Shown: positions 29,624-41,732, numbered from the stretch's first letter. The stretch: 64,000 nucleotides of DNA from Siphonodentalium dalli (GCA_032622095.1 CP136066.1:4303784-4367783); one strand, 5' to 3'. Numbers and translations: made by a program. Notes: generated by a model not told the origin, from the sequence alone.

Positions 29624-29696
29624 GGCCTCGTGGCCTAATGGATAAGGCGTCTGACTTCGAATCAGAAGATTGCGAGTTCGAGTCTCGTCGGGGTCG
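29624..29696 (+). tRNA. tRNA-Arg(TCG), array 2 copy 2
   Basis: Consensus; opens the first 7-unit block. Confidence 0.94.
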
Positions 29697-29969
29697 ATTG
29701 ATTTTTATAACATTTTTATGTTTCCAAATGGTCAAGTTTGGTGTCACCATCGGCTATGGGTTTGACATGCGCATATTGAGTGTTAATCGGCGCCATTTCG
29801 AAGTTAGCACATGTTTGGTATCAAATGACAGTCAAGACCATATTCGGTTATTGGAAATTTGTCCAGGTTCAAAATCAAGCGCAGACTCCATTGTATAAGC
29901 GGAAAAATGGTCTATTGGAAATATAAAAACAAACAAAAGATAAAAAATATGTATAAAATTTTTCTCCAC

Positions 29970-30061
29970 TCCCTCGAACCGGATTCGAAGCAGTACCTAA
30001 GGATAGCTGACAACGTCGTAGCATCTACAGTCCTCCGCTCTACCAACTGAGCTATCGAGGG
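29970..30061 (-). pseudogene. tRNA-Tyr, 92 nt, deletion plus B-box change
   Basis: One base is missing at the variable-loop/T-stem junction and G53 is C, breaking the invariant G53-C61 pair and the B box. Duplicated at 34651. Confidence 0.75.
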
Positions 30062-30291
30062 TCCGCTGAAATGGTGCGCGCGCAAATTTCGCCAGCTTTT
30101 AATAGTCAAACCAGACGAAATTTGGAAATATCGATTCTCTTTGTTGAATCATTTATGAATGCCGGAGAATTCCAACGGAACCAGTTTCTCGCAGCACGAT
30201 GTGCGAAAGATCTAGTGTTCAATGGAAATAACTAATTTGAACATCACATTGGCGCCGCCTTGACTTTACTATGAGGGAAGTGGCTCTCGCT

Positions 30292-30364
30292 GGCCTCGTG
30301 GCCTAATGGATAAGGCGTCTGACTTCGAATCAGAAGATTGCGAGTTCGAGTCTCGTCGGGGTCG
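30292..30364 (+). tRNA. tRNA-Arg(TCG), array 2 copy 3
   Basis: Consensus gene; ATAACCATTTT spacer marker shared with 34973. Confidence 0.94.
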
Positions 30365-30637
30365 ATTAATTTTTATAACCATTTTATGTTTCCAAATGGT
30401 CAAGTTTGGTGTCACCATCGGCTATGGGTTTGACATGCGCATATTGAGTGTTAATCGGCGCCATTTCGAAGTTAGCACATGTTTGGTATCAAATGACAGT
30501 CAAGACCATATTCGGTTATTGGAAATTTGTCCAGGTTCAAAATCAAGCGCAGACTCCATTGTATAAGCGGAAAAATGGTCTATTGGAAATATAAAAACAA
30601 ACAAAAGATACAAAATATGTATAAAAATTTTCTCCAC

Positions 30638-30730
30638 TCCCTCGAACCGGATTCGAACCAGTGACCTAAGGATAGCTGACAACGTCGTAGCATCTACAGT
30701 CCTCCGCTCTACCAACTGAGCTATCGAGGG
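30638..30730 (-). tRNA. tRNA-Tyr(GTA), array 2 copy 3
   Basis: Matches the consensus. Confidence 0.94.
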
Positions 30731-30960
30731 TCGGCTGAAATGGTGGGCGCGCAAATTTCGCCTGCTTTTAATAGTCAAACCGGACGAAATTTGGAAATAT
30801 CGATTCTCTTTGTTGAATCATTTATGAATGCCGGAGAATTCCAACGGAACCTGTTTCTCGCAGCACGATGTGCGAAAGATCTAGTGTTCAATGGAAATAA
30901 CTAATTTGAACATCACATTGTCGCCGCCTTGACTTTACTATGAGGGAATTGGCTCTCGCT

Positions 30961-31033
30961 GGCCTCGTGGCCTAATGGATAAGGCGTCTGACTTCGAATC
31001 AGAAGATTGCGAGTTCGAGTCTCGTCGGGGTCG
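30961..31033 (+). tRNA. tRNA-Arg(TCG), array 2 copy 4
   Basis: Matches the consensus. Confidence 0.94.
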
Positions 31034-31306
31034 ATTGATTTTTATAACATTTTTATGTTTCCAAATGGTCAAGTTTGGTGTCACCATCGGCTATGGGTTT
31101 GACATGCGCATATTGAGTGTTAATCGGCGCCATTTCGAAGTTAGCACATGTTTGGTATCAAATGACAGTCAAGACCATATTCGGTTATTGGAAATTTGTC
31201 CAGGTTCAAAATCAAGCGCAGACTCCATTGTATAAGCGGAAAAATGGTCTATTGGAAATATAAAAACAAACAAAAGATAAAAAATATGTATAAAATTGTT
31301 CTCCAC

Positions 31307-31398
31307 TCCCTCGAACCGGATTCGAAGCAGTGACCTAAGGATAGCTGACAACGTCGTAGCATCTACAGTCCTCCGCTCTACCAACTGACCTTCGAGGG
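31307..31398 (-). pseudogene. tRNA-Tyr, 92 nt, A-box and B-box damage
   Basis: The D-arm start is rearranged (T8 and stem bases altered, one base lost) and G53 is C, so both internal promoter boxes are hit. Same allele at 35988 and 40000. Confidence 0.8.
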
Positions 31399-31628
31399 TC
31401 GGCTGAAATGGTGGGCGCGCAAATTTCGCCTGCTTTTAATAGTCAAACCGGACGAAATTTGGAAATATCGATTCTCTTTGTTGAATCATTTATGAATGCC
31501 GGAGAATTCCAACGGAACCTGTTTCTCGCAGCACGATGTGCGAAAGATCTAGTGTTCAATGGAAATAACTAATTTGAACATCACATTGGCGCCGCCTTGA
31601 CTTTACTATGAGGGAAGTGGCTCTCGCT

Positions 31629-31701
31629 GGCCTCGTGGCCTAATGGATAAGGCGTCTGACTTCGAATCAGAAGATTGCGAGTTCGAGTCTCGTCGGGGTC
31701 G
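31629..31701 (+). tRNA. tRNA-Arg(TCG), array 2 copy 5
   Basis: Matches the consensus. Confidence 0.94.
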
Positions 31702-31974
31702 ATTAATTTTTATAACATTTTTATGTTTCCAAATGGTCAAGTTTGGTGTCACCATCGGCTATGGGTTTGACATGCGCATATTGAGTGTTAATCGGCGCCA
31801 TTTCGAAGTTAGCACATGTTTGGTATCAAATGACAGTCAAGACCATATTCGGTTATTGGAAATTTGTCCAGGTTCAAAATCAAGCGCAGACTCCATTGTA
31901 TAAGCGGAAAAATGGTCTATTGGAAATATAAAAACAAACAAAAGATACAAAATATGTATAAAAATTTTCTCCAC

Positions 31975-32067
31975 TCCCTCGAACCGGATTCGAACCAGTG
32001 ACCTAAGGATAGCTGACAACGTCGTAGCATCTACAGTCCTCCGCTCTACCAACTGAGCTATCGAGGG
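31975..32067 (-). tRNA. tRNA-Tyr(GTA), array 2 copy 5
   Basis: Matches the consensus. Confidence 0.94.
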
Positions 32068-32297
32068 TCGGCTGAAATGGTGGGCGCGCAAATTTCGCCT
32101 GCTTTTAATAGTCAAACCGGACGAAATTTGGAAATATCGATTCTCTTTGTTGAATCATTTATGAATGCCGGAGAATTCCAACGGAACCTGTTTCTCGCAG
32201 CACGATGTGCGAAAGATCTAGTGTTCAATGGAAATAACTAATTTGAACATCACATTGTCGCCGCCTTGACTTTACTATGAGGGAATTGGCTCTCGCT

Positions 32298-32370
32298 GGC
32301 CTCGTGGCCTAATGGATAAGGCGTCTGACTTCGAATCAGAAGATTGCGAGTTCGAGTCTCGTCGGGGTCG
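32298..32370 (+). tRNA. tRNA-Arg(TCG), array 2 copy 6
   Basis: Matches the consensus. Confidence 0.94.
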
Positions 32371-32643
32371 ATTGATTTTTATAACATTTTTATGTTTCCA
32401 AATGGTCAAGTTTGGTGTCACCATCGGCTATGGGTTTGACATGCGCATATTGAGTGTTAATCGGCGCCATTTCGAAGTTAGCACATGTTTGGTATCAAAT
32501 GACAGTCAAGACCATATTCGGTTATTGGAAATTTGTCCAGGTTCAAAATCAAGCGCAGACTCCATTGTATAAGCGGAAAAATGGTCTATTGGAAATATAA
32601 AAACAAACAAAAGATACAAAATATGTATAAAAATTTTCTCCAC

Positions 32644-32736
32644 TCCCTCGAACCGGATTCGAACCAGTGACCTAAGGATAGCTGACAACGTCGTAGCATC
32701 TACAGTCCTCCGCTCTACCAACTGAGCTATCGAGGG
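32644..32736 (-). tRNA. tRNA-Tyr(GTA), array 2 copy 6
   Basis: Matches the consensus. Confidence 0.94.
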
Positions 32737-32966
32737 TCGGCTGAAATGGTGGGCGCGCAAATTTCGCCTGCTTTTAATAGTCAAACCGGACGAAATTTGG
32801 AAATATCGATTCTCTTTGTTGAATCATTTATGAATGCCGGAGAATTCCAACGGAACCTGTTTCTCGCAGCACTATGTGCGAAAGATCTAGTGTTCAATGG
32901 AAATAACTAATTTGAACATCACATTGGCGCCGCCTTGACTTTACTATGAGGGAATTGGCTCTCGCT

Positions 32967-33039
32967 GGCCTCGTGGCCCAATGGATAAGGCGTCTGACTT
33001 CGAATCAGAAGATTGCGAGTTCGAGTCTCGTCGGGGTCG
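32967..33039 (+). tRNA. tRNA-Arg(TCG), array 2 copy 7, D-stem variant
   Basis: T13 to C weakens the last D-stem pair; shared with 37648, 40991 and 42329. Confidence 0.87.
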
Positions 33040-33312
33040 ATTGATTTTTATAACATTTTTATGTTTCCAAATGGTCAAGTTTGGTGTCACCATCGGCTAT
33101 GGGTTTGACATGCGTATATTGAGTGTTAATCGGCGCCATTTCGAAGTTAGCACATGTTTGGTATCAAATGACAGTCAAGACCATATTCGGTTATTGGAAA
33201 TTTGTCCAGGTTCAAAATCAAGCGCAGACTCCATTGTATAAGCGGAAAAATGGTCTATTGGAAATATAAAAACAAACAAAAGATAAAAAATATGTATAAA
33301 ATTTTTCTCCAC

Positions 33313-33405
33313 TCCCTCGAACCGGATTCGAAGCAGTGACCTAAGGATAGCTGACAACGTCGTAGCATCTACAGTCCTCCGCTCTACCAACTGAGCTATC
33401 GAGGG
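33313..33405 (-). tRNA. tRNA-Tyr(GTA), array 2 copy 7, G53C variant
   Basis: G53 to C breaks the G53-C61 pair and changes the B box to GCTTCGAATCC; possibly inactive. Confidence 0.65.
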
Positions 33406-33635
33406 TCCGCTGAAATGGTGCGCGCGCAAATTTCGCCAGATTTTAATAGTCAAACCGGACGAAATTTGGAAATATCGATTCTCTTTGTTGAATCATTTAT
33501 GAATGCCGGAGAATTCCAACGAAACCTGTTTCTCGCAGCACGATGTGCGAAAGATCTAGTGTTCAATGGAAATAACTAATTTGAACATCACATTGGCGCC
33601 GCCTTGACTTTACTATGAGGGAAGTGGCTCTCGCT

Positions 33636-33708
33636 GGCCTCGTGGCCTAATGGATAAGGCGTCTGACTTCGAATCAGAAGATTGCGAGTTCGAGTCTCGT
33701 CGGGGTCG
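33636..33708 (+). tRNA. tRNA-Arg(TCG), array 2 copy 8
   Basis: Matches the consensus. Confidence 0.94.
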
Positions 33709-33981
33709 ATTAATTTTTATAACATTTTTATGTTTCCAAATGGTCAAGTTTGGTGTCACCATCGGCTATGGGTTTGACATGCGCATATTGAGTGTTAATC
33801 GGCGCCATTTCGAAGTTAGCACATGTTTGGTATCAAATGACAGTCAAGACCATATTCGGTAATTGGAAATTTGTCCAGGTTCAAAATCAAGCGCAGACTC
33901 CATTGTATAAGCGGAAAAATGGTCTATTGGAAATATAAAAACAAACAAAAGATACAAAATATGTATAAAAATGTTCTCCAC

Positions 33982-34074
33982 TCCCTCGAACGGGATTCGA
34001 ACCAGTGACCTAAGGATAGCTGACAACGTCGTAGCATCTACAGTCCTCCGCTCTACCAACTGAGCTATCGAGGG
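33982..34074 (-). tRNA. tRNA-Tyr(GTA), array 2 copy 8, T-stem variant
   Basis: G63 to C gives a T51-C63 mismatch; same allele at 38663. Confidence 0.8.
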
Positions 34075-34304
34075 TCGGCTGAAATGGTGGGCGCGCAAAT
34101 TTCGCCTGCTTTTAATAGTCAAACCGGACGAAATTTGGAAATATCGATTCTCTTTGTTGAATCATTTATGAATGCCGGAGAATTCCAACGGAACCTGTTT
34201 CTCGCAGCACTATGTGCGAAAGATCTAGTGTTCAATGGAAATAACTAATTTAAACATCACATTGGCGCCGCCTTGACTTTACTATGAGGGAATTGGCTCT
34301 CGCT

Positions 34305-34377
34305 GGCCTCGTGGCCTAATGGATAAGGCGTCTGACTTCGAATCAGAAGATTGCGAGTTCGAGTCTCGTCGGGGTCG
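34305..34377 (+). tRNA. tRNA-Arg(TCG), array 2 copy 9
   Basis: Consensus; opens the second 7-unit block. Confidence 0.94.
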
Positions 34378-34650
34378 ATTGATTTTTATAACATTTTTAT
34401 GTTTCCAAATGGTCAAGTTTGGTGTCACCATCGGCTATGGGTTTGACATGCGCATATTGAGTGTTAATCGGCGCCATTTCGAAGTTAGCACATGTTTGGT
34501 ATCAAATGACAGTCAAGACCATATTCGGTTATTGGAAATTTGTCCAGGTTCAAAATCAAGCGCAGACTCCATTGTATAAGCGGAAAAATGGTCTATTGGA
34601 AATATAAAAACAAACAAAAGATAAAAAATATGTATAAAATTTTTCTCCAC

Positions 34651-34742
34651 TCCCTCGAACCGGATTCGAAGCAGTACCTAAGGATAGCTGACAACGTCGT
34701 AGCATCTACAGTCCTCCGCTCTACCAACTGAGCTATCGAGGG
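34651..34742 (-). pseudogene. tRNA-Tyr, 92 nt, deletion plus B-box change
   Basis: Identical damage to 29970, exactly 4,681 bp away. Confidence 0.75.
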
Positions 34743-34972
34743 TCCGCTGAAATGGTGCGCGCGCAAATTTCGCCAGCTTTTAATAGTCAAACCAGACGAA
34801 ATTTGGAAATATCGATTCTCTTTGTTGAATCATTTATGAATGCCGGAGAATTCCAACGGAACCAGTTTCTCGCAGCACGATGTGCGAAAGATCTAGTGTT
34901 CAATGGAAATAACTAATTTGAACATCACATTGGCGCCGCCTTGACTTTACTATGAGGGAAGTGGCTCTCGCT

Positions 34973-35045
34973 GGCCTCGTGGCCTAATGGATAAGGCGTC
35001 TGACTTCGAATCAGAAGATTGCGAGTTCGAGTCTCGTCGGGGTCG
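34973..35045 (+). tRNA. tRNA-Arg(TCG), array 2 copy 10
   Basis: Consensus; block partner of 30292. Confidence 0.94.
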
Positions 35046-35318
35046 ATTAATTTTTATAACCATTTTATGTTTCCAAATGGTCAAGTTTGGTGTCACCATC
35101 GGCTATGGGTTTGACATGCGCATATTGAGTGTTAATCGGCGCCATTTCGAAGTTAGCACATGTTTGGTATCAAATGACAGTCAAGACCATATTCGGTTAT
35201 TGGAAATTTGTCCAGGTTCAAAATCAAGCGCAGACTCCATTGTATAAGCGGAAAAATGGTCTATTGGAAATATAAAAACAAACAAAAGATACAAAATATG
35301 TATAAAAATTTTCTCCAC

Positions 35319-35411
35319 TCCCTCGAACCGGATTCGAACCAGTGACCTAAGGATAGCTGACAACGTCGTAGCATCTACAGTCCTCCGCTCTACCAACTGA
35401 GCTATCGAGGG
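35319..35411 (-). tRNA. tRNA-Tyr(GTA), array 2 copy 10
   Basis: Matches the consensus. Confidence 0.94.
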
Positions 35412-35641
35412 TCGGCTGAAATGGTGGGCGCGCAAATTTCGCCTGCTTTTAATAGTCAAACCGGACGAAATTTGGAAATATCGATTCTCTTTGTTGAATC
35501 ATTTATGAATGCCGGAGAATTCCAACGGAACCTGTTTCTCGCAGCACGATGTGCGAAAGATCTAGTGTTCAATGGAAATAACTAATTTGAACATCACATT
35601 GTCGCCGCCTTGACTTTACTATGAGGGAATTGGCTCTCGCT

Positions 35642-35714
35642 GGCCTCGTGGCCTAATGGATAAGGCGTCTGACTTCGAATCAGAAGATTGCGAGTTCGAG
35701 TCTCGTCGGGGTCG
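35642..35714 (+). tRNA. tRNA-Arg(TCG), array 2 copy 11
   Basis: Matches the consensus. Confidence 0.94.
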
Positions 35715-35987
35715 ATTGATTTTTATAACATTTTTATGTTTCCAAATGGTCAAGTTTGGTGTCACCATCGGCTATGGGTTTGACATGCGCATATTGAGTG
35801 TTAATCGGCGCCATTTCGAAGTTAGCACATGTTTGGTATCAAATGACAGTCAAGACCATATTCGGTTATTGGAAATTTGTCCAGGTTCAAAATCAAGCGC
35901 AGACTCCATTGTATAAGCGGAAAAATGGTCTATTGGAAATATAAAAACAAACAAAAGATAAAAAATATGTATAAAATTGTTCTCCAC

Positions 35988-36079
35988 TCCCTCGAACCGG
36001 ATTCGAAGCAGTGACCTAAGGATAGCTGACAACGTCGTAGCATCTACAGTCCTCCGCTCTACCAACTGACCTTCGAGGG
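35988..36079 (-). pseudogene. tRNA-Tyr, 92 nt, A-box and B-box damage
   Basis: Same allele as 31307. Confidence 0.8.
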
Positions 36080-36309
36080 TCGGCTGAAATGGTGGGCGCG
36101 CAAATTTCGCCTGCTTTTAATAGTCAAACCGGACGAAATTTGGAAATATCGATTCTCTTTGTTGAATCATTTATGAATGCCGGAGAATTCCAACGGAACC
36201 TGTTTCTCGCAGCACGATGTGCGAAAGATCTAGTGTTCAATGGAAATAACTAATTTGAACATCACATTGGCGCCGCCTTGACTTTACTATGAGGGAAGTG
36301 GCTCTCGCT

Positions 36310-36382
36310 GGCCTCGTGGCCTAATGGATAAGGCGTCTGACTTCGAATCAGAAGATTGCGAGTTCGAGTCTCGTCGGGGTCG
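36310..36382 (+). tRNA. tRNA-Arg(TCG), array 2 copy 12
   Basis: Matches the consensus. Confidence 0.94.
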
Positions 36383-36655
36383 ATTAATTTTTATAACATT
36401 TTTATGTTTCCAAATGGTCAAGTTTGGTGTCACCATCGGCTATGGGTTTGACATGCGCATATTGAGTGTTAATCGGCGCCATTTCGAAGTTAGCACATGT
36501 TTGGTATCAAATGACAGTCAAGACCATATTCGGTTATTGGAAATTTGTCCAGGTTCAAAATCAAGCGCAGACTCCATTGTATAAGCGGAAAAATGGTCTA
36601 TTGGAAATATAAAAACAAACAAAAGATAAAAAATATGTATAAAAATTTTCTCCAC

Positions 36656-36748
36656 TCCCTCGAACCGGATTCGAACCAGTGACCTAAGGATAGCTGACAA
36701 CGTCGTAGCATCTACAGTCCTCCGCTCTACCAACTGAGCTATCGAGGG
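36656..36748 (-). tRNA. tRNA-Tyr(GTA), array 2 copy 12
   Basis: Matches the consensus. Confidence 0.94.
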
Positions 36749-36978
36749 TCGGCTGAAATGGTGGGCGCGCAAATTTCGCCTGCTTTTAATAGTCAAACCG
36801 GACGAAATTTGGAAATATCGATTCTCTTTGTTGAATCATTTATGAATGCCGGAGAATTCCAACGGAACCTGTTTCTCGCAGCACGATGTGCGAAAGATCT
36901 AGTGTTCAATGGAAATAACTAATTTGAACATCACATTGTCGCCGCCTTGACTTTACTATGAGGGAATTGGCTCTCGCT

Positions 36979-37051
36979 GGCCTCGTGGCCTAATGGATAA
37001 GGCGTCTGACTTCGAATCAGAAGATTGCGAGTTCGAGTCTCGTCGGGGTCG
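36979..37051 (+). tRNA. tRNA-Arg(TCG), array 2 copy 13
   Basis: Matches the consensus. Confidence 0.94.
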
Positions 37052-37324
37052 ATTGATTTTTATAACATTTTTATGTTTCCAAATGGTCAAGTTTGGTGTC
37101 ACCATCGGCTATGGGTTTGACATGCGCATATTGAGTGTTAATCGGCGCCATTTCGAAGTTAGCACATGTTTGGTATCAAATGACAGTCAAGACCATATTC
37201 GGTTATTGGAAATTTGTCCAGGTTCAAAATCAAGCGCAGACTCCATTGTATAAGCGGAAAAATGGTCTATTGGAAATATAAAAACAAACAAAAGATACAA
37301 AATATGTATAAAAATTTTCTCCAC

Positions 37325-37417
37325 TCCCTCGAACCGGATTCGAACCAGTGACCTAAGGATAGCTGACAACGTCGTAGCATCTACAGTCCTCCGCTCTACC
37401 AACTGAGCTATCGAGGG
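37325..37417 (-). tRNA. tRNA-Tyr(GTA), array 2 copy 13
   Basis: Matches the consensus. Confidence 0.94.
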
Positions 37418-37647
37418 TCGGCTGAAATGGTGGGCGCGCAAATTTCGCCTGCTTTTAATAGTCAAACCGGACGAAATTTGGAAATATCGATTCTCTTTGT
37501 TGAATCATTTATGAATGCCGGAGAATTCCAACGGAACCTGTTTCTCGCAGCACTATGTGCGAAAGATCTAGTGTTCAATGGAAATAACTAATTTGAACAT
37601 CACATTGGCGCCGCCTTGACTTTACTATGAGGGAATTGGCTCTCGCT

Positions 37648-37720
37648 GGCCTCGTGGCCCAATGGATAAGGCGTCTGACTTCGAATCAGAAGATTGCGAG
37701 TTCGAGTCTCGTCGGGGTCG
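37648..37720 (+). tRNA. tRNA-Arg(TCG), array 2 copy 14, D-stem variant
   Basis: T13 to C, as at 32967. Confidence 0.87.
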
Positions 37721-37993
37721 ATTGATTTTTATAACATTTTTATGTTTCCAAATGGTCAAGTTTGGTGTCACCATCGGCTATGGGTTTGACATGCGTATAT
37801 TGAGTGTTAATCGGCGCCATTTCGAAGTTAGCACATGTTTGGTATCAAATGACAGTCAAGACCATATTCGGTTATTGGAAATTTGTCCAGGTTCAAAATC
37901 AAGCGCAGACTCCATTGTATAAGCGGAAAAATGGTCTATTGGAAATATAAAAACAAACAAAAGATAAAAAATATGTATAAAATTTTTCTCCAC

Positions 37994-38086
37994 TCCCTCG
38001 AACCGGATTCGAAGCAGTGACCTAAGGATAGCTGACAACGTCGTAGCATCTACAGTCCTCCGCTCTACCAACTGAGCTATCGAGGG
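37994..38086 (-). tRNA. tRNA-Tyr(GTA), array 2 copy 14, G53C variant
   Basis: B-box G53 to C; block partner of 33313. Confidence 0.65.
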
Positions 38087-38316
38087 TCCGCTGAAATGGT
38101 GCGCGCGCAAATTTCGCCAGATTTTAATAGTCAAACCGGACGAAATTTGGAAATATCGATTCTCTTTGTTGAATCATTTATGAATGCCGGAGAATTCCAA
38201 CGAAACCTGTTTCTCGCAGCACGATGTGCGAAAGATCTAGTGTTCAATGGAAATAACTAATTTGAACATCACATTGGCGCCGCCTTGACTTTACTATGAG
38301 GGAAGTGGCTCTCGCT

Positions 38317-38389
38317 GGCCTCGTGGCCTAATGGATAAGGCGTCTGACTTCGAATCAGAAGATTGCGAGTTCGAGTCTCGTCGGGGTCG
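38317..38389 (+). tRNA. tRNA-Arg(TCG), array 2 copy 15
   Basis: Matches the consensus. Confidence 0.94.
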
Positions 38390-38662
38390 ATTAATTTTTA
38401 TAACATTTTTATGTTTCCAAATGGTCAAGTTTGGTGTCACCATCGGCTATGGGTTTGACATGCGCATATTGAGTGTTAATCGGCGCCATTTCGAAGTTAG
38501 CACATGTTTGGTATCAAATGACAGTCAAGACCATATTCGGTAATTGGAAATTTGTCCAGGTTCAAAATCAAGCGCAGACTCCATTGTATAAGCGGAAAAA
38601 TGGTCTATTGGAAATATAAAAACAAACAAAAGATACAAAATATGTATAAAAATGTTCTCCAC

Positions 38663-38755
38663 TCCCTCGAACGGGATTCGAACCAGTGACCTAAGGATAG
38701 CTGACAACGTCGTAGCATCTACAGTCCTCCGCTCTACCAACTGAGCTATCGAGGG
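38663..38755 (-). tRNA. tRNA-Tyr(GTA), array 2 copy 15, T-stem variant
   Basis: G63 to C, as at 33982. Confidence 0.8.
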
Positions 38756-38985
38756 TCGGCTGAAATGGTGGGCGCGCAAATTTCGCCTGCTTTTAATAGT
38801 CAAACCGGACGAAATTTGGAAATATCGATTCTCTTTGTTGAATCATTTATGAATGCCGGAGAATTCCAACGGAACCTGTTTCTCGCAGCACTATGTGCGA
38901 AAGATCTAGTGTTCAATGGAAATAACTAATTTGAACATCACATTGGCGCCGCCTTGACTTTACTATGAGGGAATTGGCTCTCGCT

Positions 38986-39058
38986 GGCCTCGTGGCCTAA
39001 TGGATAAGGCGTCTGACTTCGAATCAGAAGATTGCGAGTTCGAGTCTCGTCGGGGTCG
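38986..39058 (+). tRNA. tRNA-Arg(TCG), array 2 copy 16
   Basis: Consensus gene; one base is lost just after its 3' end, terminator intact. Confidence 0.93.
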
Positions 39059-39330
39059 ATGATTTTTATAACATTTTTATGTTTCCAAATGGTCAAGTTT
39101 GGTGTCACCATCGGCTATGGGTTTGACATGCGCATATTGAGTGTTAATCGGCGCCATTTCGAAGTTAGCACATGTTTGGTATCAAATGACAGTCAAGACC
39201 ATATTCGGTTATTGGAAATTTGTCCAGGTTCAAAATCAAGCGCAGACTCCATTGTATAAGCGGAAAAATGGTCTATTGGAAATATAAAAACAAACAAAAG
39301 ATACAAAATATGTATAAAATTTTTCTCCAC

Positions 39331-39423
39331 TCCCTCGAACCGGATTCGAACCAGTGACCTAAGGATAGCTGACAACGTCGTAGCATCTACAGTCCTCCGC
39401 TCTACCAACTGAGCTATCGAGGG
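39331..39423 (-). tRNA. tRNA-Tyr(GTA), array 2 copy 16
   Basis: Matches the consensus; the 7-unit register breaks here. Confidence 0.94.
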
Positions 39424-39653
39424 TCGGCTGAAATGGTGGGCGCGCAAATTTCACCTGCTTTTAATAGTCAAACCGGACGAAATTTGGAAATATCGATTCT
39501 CTTTGTTGAATCATTTATGAATGCCGGAGAATTCCAACGGAACCTGTTTCTCGCAGCACGATGTGCGAAAGATCTAGTGTTCAATGGAAATAACTAATTT
39601 GAACATCACATTGTCGCCGCCTTGACTTTACTATGAGGGAATTGGCTCTCGCT

Positions 39654-39726
39654 GGCCTCGTGGCCTAATGGATAAGGCGTCTGACTTCGAATCAGAAGAT
39701 TGCGAGTTCGAGTCTCGTCGGGGTCG
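39654..39726 (+). tRNA. tRNA-Arg(TCG), array 2 copy 17
   Basis: Matches the consensus. Confidence 0.94.
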
Positions 39727-39999
39727 ATTGATTTTTATAACATTTTTATGTTTCCAAATGGTCAAGTTTGGTGTCACCATCGGCTATGGGTTTGACATGC
39801 GCATATTGAGTGTTAATCGGCGCCATTTCGAAGTTAGCACATGTTTGGTATCAAATGACAGTCAAGACCATATTCGGTTATTGGAAATTTGTCCAGGTTC
39901 AAAATCAAGCGCAGACTCCATTGTATAAGCGGAAAAATGGTCTATTGGAAATATAAAAACAAACAAAAGATAAAAAATATGTATAAAATTGTTCTCCAC

Positions 40000-40091
40000 T
40001 CCCTCGAACCGGATTCGAAGCAGTGACCTAAGGATAGCTGACAACGTCGTAGCATCTACAGTCCTCCGCTCTACCAACTGACCTTCGAGGG
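40000..40091 (-). pseudogene. tRNA-Tyr, 92 nt, A-box and B-box damage
   Basis: Third copy of the allele at 31307 and 35988, 4,012 bp (six units) from the second. Confidence 0.8.
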
Positions 40092-40321
40092 TCGGCTGAA
40101 ATGGTGGGCGCGCAAATTTCGCCTGCTTTTAATAGTCAAACCGGACGAAATTTGGAAATATCGATTCTCTTTGTTGAATCATTTATGAATGCCGGAGAAT
40201 TCCAACGGAACCTGTTTCTCGCAGCACGATGTGCGAAAGATCTAGTGTTCAATGGAAATAACTAATTTGAACATCACATTGGCGCCGCCTTGACTTTACT
40301 ATGAGGGAATTGGCTCTCGCT

Positions 40322-40394
40322 GGCCTCGTGGCCTAATGGATAAGGCGTCTGACTTCGAATCAGAAGATTGCGAGTTCGAGTCTCGTCGGGGTCG
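40322..40394 (+). tRNA. tRNA-Arg(TCG), array 2 copy 18
   Basis: Matches the consensus. Confidence 0.94.
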
Positions 40395-40667
40395 ATTAAT
40401 TTTTATAACATTTTTATGTTTCCAAATGGTCAAGTTTGGTGTCACCATCGGCTATGGGTTTGACATGCGCATATTGAGTGTTAATCGGCGCCATTTCGAA
40501 GTTAGCACATGTTTGGTATCAAATGACAGTCAAGACCATATTCGGTTATTGGAAATTTGTCCAGGTTCAAAATCAAGCGCAGACTCCATTGTATAAGCGG
40601 AAAAATGGTCTATTGGAAATATAAAAACAAACAAAAGATACAATATATGTATAAAAATTTTCTCCAC

Positions 40668-40760
40668 TCCCTCGAACCGGATTCGAACCAGTGACCTAAG
40701 GATAGCTGACAACGTCGTAGCATCTACAGTCCTCCGCTCTACCAACTGAGCTATCGAGGG
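40668..40760 (-). tRNA. tRNA-Tyr(GTA), array 2 copy 18
   Basis: Matches the consensus. Confidence 0.94.
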
Positions 40761-40990
40761 TCGGCTGAAATGGTGGGCGCGCAAATTTCGCCTGCTTTTA
40801 ATAGTCAAACCGGACGAAATTTGGAAATATCGATTCTCTTTGTTGAATCATTTATGAATGCCGGAGAATTCCAACGGAACCTGTTTCTCGCAGCACTATG
40901 TGCGAAAGATCTAGTGTTCAATGGAAATAACTAATTTGAACATCACATTGGCGCCGCCTTGACTTTACTATGAGGGAAGTGGCTCTCGCT

Positions 40991-41063
40991 GGCCTCGTGG
41001 CCCAATGGATAAGGCGTCTGACTTCGAATCAGAAGATTGCGAGTTCGAGTCTCGTCGGGGTCG
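40991..41063 (+). tRNA. tRNA-Arg(TCG), array 2 copy 19, D-stem variant
   Basis: T13 to C. Confidence 0.87.
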
Positions 41064-41336
41064 ATTGATTTTTATAACATTTTTATGTTTCCAAATGGTC
41101 AAGTTTGGTGTCAACATCGGCTATGGGTTTGACATGCGCATATTGAGTGTTAATCGGCGCCATTTCGAAGTTAGCACATGTTTGGTATCAAATGACAGTC
41201 AAGACCATATTCGGTTATTGGAAATTTGTCCAGGTTCAAAATCAAGCGCAGACTCCATTGTATAAGCGGAAAAATGGTCTATTGGAAATATAAAAACAAA
41301 CAAAAGATAAAAAATATGTATAAAATTTTTCTCCAC

Positions 41337-41429
41337 TCCCTCGAACCGGATTCGAAGCAGTGACCTAAGGATAGCTGACAACGTCGTAGCATCTACAGTC
41401 CTCCGCTCTACCAACTGAGCTATCGAGGG
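41337..41429 (-). tRNA. tRNA-Tyr(GTA), array 2 copy 19, G53C variant
   Basis: B-box G53 to C. Confidence 0.65.
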
Positions 41430-41659
41430 TCGGCTGAAATGGTGCGCGCGCAAATTTCGCCAGCTTTTAATAGTCAAACCGGACGAAATTTGGAAATATC
41501 GATTCTCTTTGTTGAATCATTTATGAATGCCGGAGAATTCCAACGGAACCTGTTTCTCGCAGCACGATGTGCGAAAGATCTAGTGTTCAATGGAAATAAC
41601 TAATTTGAACATCACATTGGCGCCGCCTTGACTTTACTATGAGGGAAGTGGCTCTCGCT

Positions 41660-41732
41660 GGCCTCGTGGCCTAATGGATAAGGCGTCTGACTTCGAATCA
41701 GAAGATTGCGAGTTCGAGTCTCGTCGGGGTCG
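41660..41732 (+). tRNA. tRNA-Arg(TCG), array 2 copy 20
   Basis: Matches the consensus. Confidence 0.94.
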
